Below are positions 15,147-24,030 of a DNA stretch of 46,430 bases, piece by piece. The first letter of the stretch is position 1; each line of letters starts with the position of its first letter. A model generated the notes under the pieces. It was given only the letters and a program-made list of their open reading frames with translations. It was not told the origin of the DNA and did not search any database. This stretch comes from Defluviicoccus sp. bin129 (GTDB lineage Bacteria > Pseudomonadota > Alphaproteobacteria > MPNO01), in the NCBI GenBank assembly GCA_002239065.1, contig MPNO01000035.1, positions 1-46,430 on the forward strand, read 5' to 3'. The position numbers and the translations under genes were made by a program.

Positions 15147-16315
15147 GCGCGGCCGCCGCGTTCCGGCTTGCCGGCGAGCTCGATCGAGGGGAAGCGGGCC
15201 AGGAGCTTGCCGATCGCCACGCGTCCCTCCATGCGGGCGAGCGACATGCCGGCGCAGGCATGCACCCCGGCGCCGAAGGCGAGATGGCGGTTGGGCGTCC
15301 GCGACACGTCGAGCCGGTCGGGGTCGGGGAATTCGGCGGGGTCGCGGTTGGCCGCCCCGATCGACAAGTGGACATAGGTGCCGGCGGCGAGCGTCGCACC
15401 GCCGAGCGCAGCGTCGACCGCGAGCCGCCGGTTGCCGATCTGGTTCGAGCTCTCGAAGCGCAGGAACTCCTCGACCGCCGTGCCGATCAGCCCCGGGTTC
15501 TCGCGCAGCCTCTGCATCTCGCCCGGGAAGCGAAGCAGCGCCTCGACCCCGTTGCCGATCAGGTTGGTCGTCGTCTCGTGCCCCGCGTTGAGCAGGAAGA
15601 TGCAGTTGTGCAGCAGCTCGAGCTCGCTCAGCGCCTCGCCGTCCGCGTCGGGACCGATCAGCTTGGACAGGACTTCCGCGTCGTCGTCGCCCGCATCCCG
15701 CACCCGCCGCGCGACCAGGCTGCGCAGATAGTCCTTGAACTCGTCCACCGCGTCCGAGCCGTCGGCGACCTGGCCGGGTGTCGGCCGCGGTTCGAGGCCG
15801 CTCAGGATCGCCAGCGACCAGCCCCGGAGCGGCGCCCGTTCGGGACGAGGGATGCCCAGCATGTCGCCGATCAGCTCGACCGGCAGCGCCGAGGCGAGGT
15901 CGCGGATCAGGTCGCAGCACCCGCGCTCGGCGATGTCGTCCAGCATCGCGTCGACCACCGCCTCGACGCGCGGCTGGAGCGCCCGGAGCGCGCGCGGGGT
16001 GAAGGCCGGCATCAGGCGCTTGCGGACCCGCGTGTGGTAGGGCGCGTCGTTGAACACCAGGCTCGTCGTGTGGTGCTCGTAGAGCGGCGTCTCCCCCATC
16101 GCCGGGCGGAAGTCGACCGTCTTGTCCGACGAGTAGCGCGCGGCGTCGTGATAGACCTCCGTCACGTCGGCGTAGCGGGTCAGGAAGACCGAGCCGTCGG
16201 CCATCGTCTTCACCGGCGCGTGCCGGCGGAGCGCGTGGTAGGTCGGGAACGGGTCGTCGAGGAAGTCCCGCGTCAGGCGCGATATCTCGAAGCCGTCGGC
16301 GAGCGCCCTGTCCAC
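15104..16315 (-). CDS. Cytochrome P450 (403 aa)
   Basis: This is a soluble bacterial class I P450. The I-helix oxygen-activation motif AGHETT lies in FLLNAGHETTTNLIGNG near residue 243. The K-helix ExxR is in VEEFLRFESSNQ, and the haem loop FGAGVHACAGMSLAR carries the proximal ligand Cys354. Such enzymes hydroxylate hydrophobic substrates using ferredoxin-delivered electrons; no ferredoxin or reductase gene is nearby. It lies 10 bases downstream of an amidohydrolase gene on the same strand, so the two are probably cotranscribed. Its 3' end is duplicated at 12743-12785. Confidence 0.95.
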   Translation of the reverse strand: MDRALADGFEISRLTRDFLDDPFPTYHALRRHAPVKTMADGSVFLTRYADVTEVYHDAARYSSDKTVDFRPAMGETPLYEHHTTSLVFNDAPYHTRVRKRLMPAFTPRALRALQPRVEAVVDAMLDDIAERGCCDLIRDLASALPVELIGDMLGIPRPERAPLRGWSLAILSGLEPRPTPGQVADGSDAVDEFKDYLRSLVARRVRDAGDDDAEVLSKLIGPDADGEALSELELLHNCIFLLNAGHETTTNLIGNGVEALLRFPGEMQRLRENPGLIGTAVEEFLRFESSNQIGNRRLAVDAALGGATLAAGTYVHLSIGAANRDPAEFPDPDRLDVSRTPNRHLAFGAGVHACAGMSLARMEGRVAIGKLLARFPSIELAGKPERGGRARFRGFTALPLALR

Positions 16316-16325
16316 GGCCGGCAGG

Positions 16326-17543
16326 CTAGTCCTGGATGCCGAACACGCGCTTCGCGGTCAGCCCGAGGATGTTGCGCTTCGCCTCCTCGTCGAGGAAGGG
16401 CAGGTCGAAGATCACGCTCGGCGCGTCGAAGTCCCAGTGCGGCCAGTCCGAGGAATACATCATCTGCGTCGAGGCGTTGAACGCGTCGCAGGTCGCCTCC
16501 AGCAGCTTCATGTTGGTGCGCTCCAGCGGCTGCGAGGTGTAGTACATCTCGCCGATATATTCGCTCGGCATGCGCTTCAGCGCCGGCGCTTCGGACGAGC
16601 GCATTAGGTATTCGTTGTCGAGCCGGGGCATCATGAAGGAGAGCCAGGCGATGCCGCTCTCGATCCACACCACCGGCAGGTTCGGGAAGCGCTCCGGCAG
16701 CCCGTTCATCACCCAGTTGGCGAGATGCACCATGTTGCACAGCGAGAACGAGATCGCGTGCATGGTGAGGAAGCGGTTGAGCTGGCGTACATAGCCGTCG
16801 CCGCCCCAGTTCGGCCCGGCATGGAAGCCGAGCGTGAGCCCGCGCTCCTCGATCATCCGGTAGAGCCGCATATAGGCGTTGTGATGCACCGGCTTGTAGC
16901 GCACCGAGGTGACCATGAAGCCGACCACGCCCCTGGTGTCGCCGTAGCGCTCGACGATCTCCTCGCAGGCCGGCGGATCGTTGAAGGGCAGATAGAGCAG
17001 CGACTTGATCCGCTCGTCGGCCGACAATATGCGGTCGGTCACCCAGTGGTTGTAGCCCCTGGACAGCGCGATCTCGACGTCGAGCTCGGGATGCAGGCCG
17101 AGCGCCAGCATCGGCGTCGGGAAGATCACCTGGTAGTCGATGCCGAAGCTTTCCAGCGCGCGGCGGACCAGGCTGACATCGCGCTGGATACCGGGCTCGC
17201 CGGGCTCCAGCACCCCCGGCTCGTGCGGGATCCGGCCGCCGACGCTCTGGTGCAGCGGCCAGCCGCTCGCCTGCATGATGCCGGTGTTGACCTCTCCCCT
17301 TCCGTCGCCGCCGCCGCCGAAATTCGACGCGATGTCGCGGATCACCGGGTCTGGGATGTATTCGATGATTTCGCCCCAGGACTGGTTCTCGAAGTGATGC
17401 GCGTCGACATCGACGATCAGGTAGTCGTCGAAATTGCGCTGCTTAGCCTGGCGCGCCGCGTGGGCCAGGATGTCCCGCGTGGCGGCGTTCCGCTTGAGCT
17501 CGGGGAGCCGGGTCTGGCCCGCGCCCTGTTCGATGGTGTCCAT
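16326..17543 (-). CDS. Amidohydrolase-family metal-dependent hydrolase (405 aa)
   Basis: The fold is the ACMSD/amidohydrolase_2 type. It starts with a metal-binding DVDAHHFEN segment near residue 45 (an HxH variant), then GFHAGPNWGG with a further His. A large conserved region (NLPVVWIESGIAWLSFMMPR) and the C-terminal SSDWPHWDFD bearing the catalytic Asp follow. Enzymes of this group hydrolyse or decarboxylate small organic acids and are common in degradation clusters. It is the first gene of an operon with the P450. The substrate is unknown. Confidence 0.85.
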   Translation of the reverse strand: MDTIEQGAGQTRLPELKRNAATRDILAHAARQAKQRNFDDYLIVDVDAHHFENQSWGEIIEYIPDPVIRDIASNFGGGGDGRGEVNTGIMQASGWPLHQSVGGRIPHEPGVLEPGEPGIQRDVSLVRRALESFGIDYQVIFPTPMLALGLHPELDVEIALSRGYNHWVTDRILSADERIKSLLYLPFNDPPACEEIVERYGDTRGVVGFMVTSVRYKPVHHNAYMRLYRMIEERGLTLGFHAGPNWGGDGYVRQLNRFLTMHAISFSLCNMVHLANWVMNGLPERFPNLPVVWIESGIAWLSFMMPRLDNEYLMRSSEAPALKRMPSEYIGEMYYTSQPLERTNMKLLEATCDAFNASTQMMYSSDWPHWDFDAPSVIFDLPFLDEEAKRNILGLTAKRVFGIQD

Positions 17544-17573
17544 GCCGGGGCCTCGCTGTTCTTGCCCGGTCCA

Positions 17574-17603
17574 AGTCTAGGAGAAGGGCTCCCGGGGCCG
17601 CAA
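17574..17603 (-). promoter_or_regulatory. Candidate sigma-70 promoter of the amidohydrolase-P450 operon
   Basis: On the minus strand, TTGCGG (17603-17598) and TAGACT (17579-17574) are spaced 18 bases apart, ending about 30 bases before the ATG at 17543. The same TAGACT core occurs in the palindrome before the HicB-like gene. The match to consensus is moderate, so this is a suggestion only. Confidence 0.3.
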
Positions 17604-17742
17604 GCCGCGCGGTTGCCGCCCGCGCCCGCCGCTGCTAGTTTCCGGCCGCCGCCGACCTCCCGAATGCGCGCATTTCCGGACGCGGACGCCCCGCCAACGG
17701 CGGGTTCCCGTGCCGGCGGTCCCCAGATTTCGGAGCACAGCC

Positions 17743-18768
17743 ATGTCAAGCGAGCCGCGTTACCCCCATGAAGACCTCGAATACGGCGAGACCCTGGAGG
17801 TCGCGCCCGGCATCCACTGGCTCAAGATGCCGCTGCCCTTCGCGCTCGACCACATCAACCTCTATCTGATCGAGGACGGCGACGGCTGGACCGTGGTCGA
17901 TACCGGGTGGAACGGCGACGACGTAAGGGCGCACTGGCAGGCCGTGCTCAAGCGGTTCGGCGGCCGCCCGCTCAAGCGCGCCATCGTCACCCATTTCCAC
18001 CCCGACCATCTCGGCCTCGCCGGCTGGCTGCAGGAGGAGTACGGCACCGCGCTGTGGATGACCTACGGCGAATGGCTGCAGGCCCATCTCGCCTGGACGC
18101 AGGACGTGACCCACGACGTCGAGGGCTGGATGCAGTTCTTCCGGATGAACGGGCTCGACGACGACAGCGTCGATGCCTACCGCGCCGGGGTGGGGAATTT
18201 CGGGCGCTGGACCGCGCCGGTGCCGTCCCGGGTGCGGCGCATCTGGCACAACGGCGAATTCGACATCGGCGGGCGCACATGGCAGGTGATCGTCGGCGGC
18301 GGGCATTCGCCCGAGCACGCCTCGCTCTACTGCCCGGAGCTCAGGCTGCTGATCGCCGGCGACCAGGTGCTGCCCCGCATCACCACCAATATCAGCGTCT
18401 GGTTCGCCGAGCCCGAGGGCGACCCGCTGCGCCATTTCGTCGAGAGCTTCGACCGTTTCCGGCACCTCCCCGGGGAGTGTTTCGTGCTGCCCTCGCACAA
18501 CCGCCCCTTCTACGGGCTGCTGGAACGGCTCGACTACCTCCAGGAGCATCACCGCGAGCGGCTCGACATCGCGCGCGATTTCTGCGCCGAGCCGCGCACC
18601 GCGCTGGACCTGATCCCGGTGCTGTTCAAGCGCGAGCTCGACAACCACCAGATCGCCTTCGCCATGGGCGAGGCGCTGTCGCACCTGCACTACCTGGTGA
18701 GCGAGGGAACGCTGGTCCGCATGGACGGCGAGGCCGACGGGCTGATCCGCTACCGGCAGGCCGGCTGA
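17743..18768 (+). CDS. Metallo-beta-lactamase-fold hydrolase (341 aa)
   Basis: The dinuclear zinc motif THFHPDHLG lies at residues 83-91, preceded by VVDTGWNG. Further ligands are in GGGHSPEHASLYC and the Asp of LIAGDQVLP. The C-terminal region (VLPSHNRPFYGLLERL) resembles the glyoxalase II-like branch with an extra helical tail, which often acts on thioesters or lactones. GGAG shortly before ATG 17743 supports this start over an upstream GTG. The stop overlaps the next gene's ATG by one base, and two thioesterase-like genes follow, suggesting a CoA-thioester pathway. Confidence 0.88.
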   Translation: MSSEPRYPHEDLEYGETLEVAPGIHWLKMPLPFALDHINLYLIEDGDGWTVVDTGWNGDDVRAHWQAVLKRFGGRPLKRAIVTHFHPDHLGLAGWLQEEYGTALWMTYGEWLQAHLAWTQDVTHDVEGWMQFFRMNGLDDDSVDAYRAGVGNFGRWTAPVPSRVRRIWHNGEFDIGGRTWQVIVGGGHSPEHASLYCPELRLLIAGDQVLPRITTNISVWFAEPEGDPLRHFVESFDRFRHLPGECFVLPSHNRPFYGLLERLDYLQEHHRERLDIARDFCAEPRTALDLIPVLFKRELDNHQIAFAMGEALSHLHYLVSEGTLVRMDGEADGLIRYRQAG

Positions 18769-19145
18769 TGCCCGAGCCGGGCGCGGTCGCCACCTACGCG
18801 GTCGTTGTCGAGGAGCGCCACACCGCGCACGCCGCCGGCAATCCCGGGGTGCGCGTGCTCTCCACCCCGACGCTCGCGCATTTCTGCGCGCTGGCCGCCC
18901 GGCGCGCCGTTGCCCGGGGGCTCGCGGAGGACGAGCTCGCGGTGCCGCGGCGCTCCACCCTCGCCCATCTCAAGGCATCGCCCCCCGGCGCCCGGATCGA
19001 GGCGACCGCGCGGGTGACCGCGGTGAACGGGCGGGAGGTCACCCTCGAGGTCGAGGCCCGCGACGGCGACGGGACGGCGATGACCGGCACCCAGCTGTGG
19101 GCGATCGAGGACCGCGCCGCATTGCTCGCCGCGGCGGACGGGTAG
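18768..19145 (+). CDS. Thioesterase-like hotdog-fold protein (125 aa)
   Basis: The segment HAAGNPGVRVLSTPTLAHFC, followed by the strand pattern PPGARIEATARVTAVNGREV and an EVEARDGDG stretch, resembles single-domain hotdog thioesterases of the fluoroacetyl-CoA thioesterase (FlK)-like group. Such enzymes hydrolyse acyl-CoA esters. The gene overlaps the metallo-hydrolase stop by one base and is followed 4 bases later by a second protein of similar size. Substrate unknown. Confidence 0.75.
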   Translation: MPEPGAVATYAVVVEERHTAHAAGNPGVRVLSTPTLAHFCALAARRAVARGLAEDELAVPRRSTLAHLKASPPGARIEATARVTAVNGREVTLEVEARDGDGTAMTGTQLWAIEDRAALLAAADG

Positions 19146-19149
19146 CCCG

Positions 19150-19539
19150 GTGGGCGGCTACGCGGTCGGCATGCGCGGGTGCTACGAGGTGCTGGTCGAA
19201 TCGCGCCATTGCGGGCCCGGGAACGGCTATCCCGATTTTCCCTTCCTCTCCGACCCGTGGTTCACCCTGTTCTGCGAGATCGCCTGCGACGAGGCGATGA
19301 AGCCGGGATACGGGCCGGGCGAGGCGAGCGTCGGCGTCCATCTCGACCTCGAGCGGCTGGCGCCGGTGGCGGCCGGGCGCCGGGTGAGGCTGGAGGCGCG
19401 GGTGGTCGCGGTGGACGGCCGCCGGCTGCGCTTCGAGGTCGCCGGAGAGGCTGCCGGCCGCGCCTTCGTCCGCGGCACCCACGACCGCGTCGCCGTCGAC
19501 CTCGGACGCTTTCTCGCGCGCCTGCCGAGCGCCGGGTAG
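19150..19539 (+). CDS. Second thioesterase-like protein (129 aa)
   Basis: Of similar size to its neighbour, with a PFLSDPWFTLFCEIACDEAM helix and the hotdog strand order LAPVAAGRRVRLEARVVAVD, then GRRLRFEVAGEA and FVRGTHDRVAV. This matches the family in which substrate-binding strands follow a long central helix. The start is GTG 19150, 4 bases after the previous stop. The two proteins may form a hetero-oligomer, as hotdog proteins often dimerise (inference). Confidence 0.7.
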   Translation: MGGYAVGMRGCYEVLVESRHCGPGNGYPDFPFLSDPWFTLFCEIACDEAMKPGYGPGEASVGVHLDLERLAPVAAGRRVRLEARVVAVDGRRLRFEVAGEAAGRAFVRGTHDRVAVDLGRFLARLPSAG

Positions 19540-19661
19540 GGGCACCACCACGTCCTCACGGCCTCGATCCAGGTCGCCGCGAGGCACCGGATCGAGCCCG
19601 GACCGACGGCCGCTTCCGCAAGCCCCGGGCGCGATGCCTTGCGACCGCGAGCCGCGCCGGG

Positions 19662-20138
19662 CTACCAGAGGGCCGGTTTCATGACCATGAGGACAAGGAC
19701 GATCAGCAATGCGACAAAGGCCGGCCAGCCCAGGGCGAACCAGAGCCGCATCGCCGAGTAATATTCGGGAGGAAGCGGGTCGGCGCATGCGAGAGCCACA
19801 TCCGCCAGGGCGCGCATGCGATATTGAAGGAACACCACCCTGATCCAGCAGCCCGCGGCGATGACGTACAGGACATAGGTCGCGACCAGCCAGCTCTCCA
19901 GGTAGTCGAGACCGGAGAGATGGATCATGACCAGACCGGAAGCGGGCTGGATGAAGCCCGAGGTCGCGATGAACAGCCAATCGGCCAGCACGGTGTTGCG
20001 CGCGGCCGCGGCGACCGCCGCCACGTTGCCCCTCAGGTGGGTCGCGTACATGTGGAACGCGGTTCCAAGCCCGGTGCCGAACAGCAGCATGCCGCTGAGA
20101 AAGTGGATCCACTTGATCCACAGATAGGGCTCGCTCAT
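19662..20138 (-). CDS. DUF2269-family membrane protein (158 aa)
   Basis: Four hydrophobic segments are visible. The opening YLWIKWIHFLSGMLLFGTG, an ADWLFIATSGFIQPASGLVM helix and the final WPAFVALLIVLVLMVMKPALW are typical of DUF2269 integral membrane proteins. Their function is unestablished. The ATG overlaps the stop of the SDR/DoxX gene (ATGA), and this gene pair occurs together in other proteobacteria as far as I know, implying joint action in the inner membrane. Confidence 0.85.
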   Translation of the reverse strand: MSEPYLWIKWIHFLSGMLLFGTGLGTAFHMYATHLRGNVAAVAAAARNTVLADWLFIATSGFIQPASGLVMIHLSGLDYLESWLVATYVLYVIAAGCWIRVVFLQYRMRALADVALACADPLPPEYYSAMRLWFALGWPAFVALLIVLVLMVMKPALW

Positions 20139-21427
20139 CGTTCCTCCTCCAGGACGCGATGGACGAGGACGAGGATCAAGACCGGCAGGTTCTTGAGCAG
20201 GCCGCCCAGGAAATCCCCCCACATCGCCGGGGCGAGCGCGCTGAGCCCCAGCGTGTATGCGGAGATCGCCGCGATCTGCACCCAGGCCATCGCCTTCAGC
20301 CGCCATCCGAGAACCAGGGCCAGGGCGATCGCCAGGTCGATCGCGGCGGCAAGGACTCCGATCGCCATTGCCCGGCCGGGGGTGTCCGCCAACGGTCCGA
20401 GGAGCGGCGCATAGAGCGCCGGATCGGAGAACACGCCGACAAGGCCCGAGACCAGCCAGAGAAGGGCGAGGCCGAGGCGAACCAGCGGCCTCAGCAGGAA
20501 CAGGCGCGCGTGCCACAGATCCTGGCTCTCGCACGGGCGGGCCGACAGGGCGTTCGCCAGGCTGACCGGCCGCACTCCGGCCATTTCGGCGAATGTCGCG
20601 GCGTCGCCCGTCAGCCGCGCGCGGAACTGGGCCAGCGCGGTCGATGTCATCGGATGCATCTGCGTCGCGTCGCCGAACCGCGCCACGGCGGTCGCCAGCC
20701 AGTTCGGCACGCCGAGCGTCGGCCGGGGACGCAGGCCGAACCAGTTTCGATAGGCGGTGACCGCCTCGGCAAGGCTCAGCCGACCGGGGCCGGCGGGTTC
20801 CAGGACCGCGCGAATTCCCGCGCCGCTGCGGAGGAGGTTGACGATCCCGCTCGCGAGGTCGTCCTTGTGGATGACGTCCATCGGCGTGGTCCCGTCGCCG
20901 ATCACCGGCGTGACCAAGGGCATGACGGCCAGCGCCCGAAGCAGCGAGGACCCGCCATGGGAGCCGTCCCCGACCACGACGGCGGGCCGCAGCACCGTCC
21001 AGTTCAGGTCGCGCGCCGTCAGCGATTCCTCGCCGGCGCGCTTGGAGCGGGCATAGACCGTTTCGGTGTCCTCGATGCCGACGGCCGAGACGTGGACGAC
21101 GCGGCGGATCTCCTTGCTTTCGCAGGCGCCGAACAGGGCATCCGGGGCATCGCGATGAACCGCCCAGGCCTCACGCGCCCGGCGCGGCTGGAGAACGCCG
21201 GCGACGTTGACCACCGCATCGATCCCGTTGAGCAGGACAGCCCAGCGATCCGCGCTCAGCGCGTCCGCCGAGGTCAGGTCGAGAGCCCGCGCATCGGTCT
21301 CGGGGAAGCGGCGGCGAAACGGCTCGACATTGCGCACGACGCATCGCGTCTCAACGCCCGAGCGGCAGAGCGCCGCGACCACCGCCGAGCCGATGAACCC
21401 GCTTGCTCCGACAACCAGCACGCGCAT
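20135..21427 (-). CDS. SDR-family NAD(P)-binding protein fused to a DoxX-like membrane domain (430 aa)
   Basis: Residues 1-290 are an atypical short-chain dehydrogenase with the nucleotide-binding GASGFIGSAV motif at the N terminus and a YARSKRAGE segment holding the YxxxK pair. Residues about 305-425 are four hydrophobic helices of DoxX-like type. The fusion tethers a cytoplasmic NAD(P)-binding domain to the membrane. No ribosome-binding site precedes ATG 21427; a weak CTGACA-N16-TAGATT promoter ends six bases before it, so the transcript may be leaderless (inference). Substrate unknown. Confidence 0.85.
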   Translation of the reverse strand: MRVLVVGASGFIGSAVVAALCRSGVETRCVVRNVEPFRRRFPETDARALDLTSADALSADRWAVLLNGIDAVVNVAGVLQPRRAREAWAVHRDAPDALFGACESKEIRRVVHVSAVGIEDTETVYARSKRAGEESLTARDLNWTVLRPAVVVGDGSHGGSSLLRALAVMPLVTPVIGDGTTPMDVIHKDDLASGIVNLLRSGAGIRAVLEPAGPGRLSLAEAVTAYRNWFGLRPRPTLGVPNWLATAVARFGDATQMHPMTSTALAQFRARLTGDAATFAEMAGVRPVSLANALSARPCESQDLWHARLFLLRPLVRLGLALLWLVSGLVGVFSDPALYAPLLGPLADTPGRAMAIGVLAAAIDLAIALALVLGWRLKAMAWVQIAAISAYTLGLSALAPAMWGDFLGGLLKNLPVLILVLVHRVLEEER

Positions 21428-21547
21428 TCGACGAATCTACAGGATAATCCACGGTTGTCAGATGGCCGGCTTGACGGAGCCATTCGCAATCCGGCCGGGA
21501 CGTCCCGAGCGGTATCGGGGTCCACCCGTCCCGGCGGCAGGGCGCCC

Positions 21548-22456
21548 TTACGCCCCGCCGATATGGCTCTCGTGGTTGTCGAGATACCACTCGGCGATCT
21601 CTTCCCGCTTGGCGAACCACACCCCCTCGAACCCCTTGGCGTAGTCGAGGAACTCCCGAAGCGCGCGCACCCGGAAGGGCTGGCCCCAGACATGCGGGTG
21701 GATGCCGACATTCATCAGCCGGCCGCTGTCGCCGCCCTCGCGGTAGAGCTCGTCGAACTGGTCCTTCAGCATCGCGAAGGCCTGGTCGTTGGTCATGCCG
21801 CGGCGCAGATAGATGGTGAAGTCGTTGACCTCGTTGGAATAGGGCACCGAGACCACCGGCCCGCTCGCGGTGTGGATCAGATAGGGCTGGTCGTCGTTCA
21901 TGAAGTCGTTGGTATAGATCAGCCCCTGCTCGGCGATGGTCTCGACCGTGCTCGCGTTGCACCGCAGCGAGGACGAGAGCCAGCCCTTGGCCGGGCGGCC
22001 GACCGCGTCTTCGAACACCCGGAGCGTGTCCAGGATGATCTTGCGCTCCCCGTCCGGGTCCTCGAAATAGTTGGTGAGAAGGTCGGTCTGGACGTAGTTG
22101 TGGGCGACCAGCTCCCAGCCGCGCTCGTTGGCGGCGTCGATCACCGCGCGCCGCTCCAGCCCCATCTTGGCGTTCATCGTGCAGCTCGCCGGCACGCCCG
22201 CGCGGTCGAAGATGTCGATCAGCCGCCAGATGCCCACCCGCTGGCCGTATTCGCGCCAGGTGAAGTTGGGATAGTCCGGCACGTTGCCCGGCAGCGGATC
22301 GGGCAGGATCGCCGGACCGCCGGCGTAGTAGGGCCCCGCGGTGTCCCTGGTCAAATCCCAGTATTCGAGGTTGAAGGTGAGGATCAGCGCCAGCCGCGCC
22401 CCGTTCGGCCAGCGCAGGGGTTGGCGTTGGGACAGCGGAACGTAGTCGTAATGCAT
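21548..22456 (-). CDS. Polysaccharide deacetylase-family (PuuE-like) hydrolase (302 aa)
   Basis: This is a NodB-homology TIM barrel. Its opening has ALILTFNLEYWD in place of the usual TFDDG, then WRLIDIFDRAGVPASCTMNA, GWELVAHNYVQTD and MNVGIHPHVWGQPFRV, in the order of PuuE/allantoinase-like cytoplasmic members that cleave C-N bonds rather than chitin. ATG 22456 follows a good AGGGAG site. It lies 40 bases after cofC on the same strand, as the last gene of the F420 operon. No role in F420 metabolism is established, but its location invites the question. Confidence 0.8.
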   Translation of the reverse strand: MHYDYVPLSQRQPLRWPNGARLALILTFNLEYWDLTRDTAGPYYAGGPAILPDPLPGNVPDYPNFTWREYGQRVGIWRLIDIFDRAGVPASCTMNAKMGLERRAVIDAANERGWELVAHNYVQTDLLTNYFEDPDGERKIILDTLRVFEDAVGRPAKGWLSSSLRCNASTVETIAEQGLIYTNDFMNDDQPYLIHTASGPVVSVPYSNEVNDFTIYLRRGMTNDQAFAMLKDQFDELYREGGDSGRLMNVGIHPHVWGQPFRVRALREFLDYAKGFEGVWFAKREEIAEWYLDNHESHIGGA

Positions 22457-22496
22457 CGGTTTCTCCCTTGCGCGCGGACGCCGCGGCAATAGCGCA

Positions 22497-23075
22497 TCAG
22501 CCGCGGCCGCGCCAGTCGCGCCAGTCCTGCGGCGTGTCGATGTCGAGCGCGAGCCCGGGGTTGTCAAGCGCCTGCGCCGCGACCCCGAGGCGTGCGGCCT
22601 CCGCCATGTGGGCGGCGAAGCTGCCGGCCCCGAAGCGGAAGGCGAAGTCGAGCCCGGCGTCGAGCGCGAGCCCGTTGGTGCCCCGGCGGTGCCGGTCCGG
22701 CGCGACGGCGACCGGGCTCGCCGCATTTGCCAGCGCCAGCACGTCGTCGGGCCGCGCGGTCGGCAGGTCGCTCGGCAGGACCACGATGCGCGCCGCGCCC
22801 AGCCGCCGCGCCGCCTCGCGTCCCGCCTCGACCGCCGCGTTGAGGCCGAGCCCGGGGTCTTCGACAAGCACCGCATCGGCCGCGGCCGGGTGCGCGGCGA
22901 CCGCTTCATCCGGGCTCACCAGCAGCGTCGGGCCGGGAAGCGCGCCGGCGAGCGCCAGCGTGCGGACCAGGAATTCCTCGTTGAGCGCGGCGCGCGCGGC
23001 ATCGTCCATCGCGCCGGCGAGGCGGCGCTTGCCGTCGGACAACGACCGGACCGGGACGATGGCGGAGACCGTCAT
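22497..23075 (-). CDS. cofC: CofC: 2-phospho-L-lactate guanylyltransferase family (192 aa)
   Basis: This is a nucleotidyltransferase of the F420 pathway that activates a phosphorylated three-carbon acid (2-phospholactate, phosphoenolpyruvate or 3-phosphoglycerate, depending on lineage) with GTP. The N-terminal IVPVRSLSDGKRRLA carries the GTP-binding lysines, VVLPSDLPTARPDDV the metal-binding aspartates, and RRGTNGLALD the substrate loop. The ATG overlaps the cofD stop (ATGA). Which acid is used cannot be told from the sequence by eye. Confidence 0.9.
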   Translation of the reverse strand: MTVSAIVPVRSLSDGKRRLAGAMDDAARAALNEEFLVRTLALAGALPGPTLLVSPDEAVAAHPAAADAVLVEDPGLGLNAAVEAGREAARRLGAARIVVLPSDLPTARPDDVLALANAASPVAVAPDRHRRGTNGLALDAGLDFAFRFGAGSFAAHMAEAARLGVAAQALDNPGLALDIDTPQDWRDWRGRG

Positions 23076-24028
23076 CGTCCCGGCGCGAGCCTCGCGGCGA
23101 AGGCCAGCGTCCGCTCCGCCAGCGCGCGCGAATCGGCCTCGCCCCGCATCACCGTCTGCGCGACATGGACCGCGATGCCGAGCGCGCGGATGGCGGGGGC
23201 GAGGGCCGCGTCCAATTCGTCGATCACCATGCCGTCGATACGCGCGCCGTAATGCCGGGCGATGCCGAGCGCGCTGGTCTCCGCGCCGAGCTCCGCCATC
23301 ATCTTCGCCGCCGGCCCCTTGATCGCCCGCCCGCCGACGATGGGCGAGACCGCCACCGCCGGGACCCGGCGCGCATCGAGAAACGAGCCGATTTCCGCCA
23401 TGCCGAGGATCGGCGCGACGCTGACATAGGGGTTGGAGGGGCAGATGACGACCGCTTCGAGCGCCTCGTCGGCGAGGGCGGCGGCGAAGCCGGGGGAGGG
23501 AAGGGCCGCCTCGATCCCGTCGAAGCGGAAGCCGGAGACCCGGGGCTCGCATTGCCGGCGGACGAAATAGTCCTGGAAGGGAAGGACGCCCTCGTCGGTC
23601 TCGACGATGGTGCGGACCGGCGCGTCGCTCATCGGCACGATGCGGTGGCGGATGCCGAGCGCCGCCGAGAGCGCCGCCGTCGCCTGCGACAGGGTCTTGC
23701 CGTCTTCCAGCATCCGGCGGCGCATGACATGGGTGGCGAGATCCCGGTCGCCGAGCCGAAACCAGGTCTCGCCTCCCAGATCGGCCAGCGCCTCCATGAA
23801 CGACCAGGTCTCGCCCGCCACGCCCCAGCCGGTGTCCGGGTTGGCGCGCCCGGCGAGGGTGTACATCACCGTGTCGAGGTCGGGCGAAACGGGAAGGCCC
23901 AGATGCTCGAAATCGTCGCCCGTGTTGACGACCACGGTCAGGCCTTCCGGATCGAGCACGCCGGCGAGGCCGCGCGCCAGCCTGGCGCCGCCGACGCCGC
24001 CCGCGAGCGCGACGATCCTGCCCGCCAT
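23072..24028 (-). CDS. cofD: CofD/FbiA: 2-phospho-L-lactate transferase (318 aa)
   Basis: CofD joins the activated three-carbon unit to the deazaflavin Fo, giving F420-0 or its dehydro form. The family signatures are clear: VALAGGVGGARLARGLAG at the start, VVNTGDDFEHLGLPVSPDLD, DTVMYTLAG, LPFQDYFVRRQCEP and VVICPSNPYVSVAPIL. The length is standard. It starts 2 bases after the cofE stop and overlaps cofC. It was distinguished from YvcK proteins, which share the fold, by these motifs and its neighbours. Confidence 0.95.
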   Translation of the reverse strand: MAGRIVALAGGVGGARLARGLAGVLDPEGLTVVVNTGDDFEHLGLPVSPDLDTVMYTLAGRANPDTGWGVAGETWSFMEALADLGGETWFRLGDRDLATHVMRRRMLEDGKTLSQATAALSAALGIRHRIVPMSDAPVRTIVETDEGVLPFQDYFVRRQCEPRVSGFRFDGIEAALPSPGFAAALADEALEAVVICPSNPYVSVAPILGMAEIGSFLDARRVPAVAVSPIVGGRAIKGPAAKMMAELGAETSALGIARHYGARIDGMVIDELDAALAPAIRALGIAVHVAQTVMRGEADSRALAERTLAFAARLAPGR

Positions 24029-24030
24029 GG

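Noticed and set aside
16725..17771. Plus-strand open frame of 348 codons opposite the amidohydrolase
   Set aside because: It is the antisense shadow of a clearly conserved gene and has no recognisable motif.
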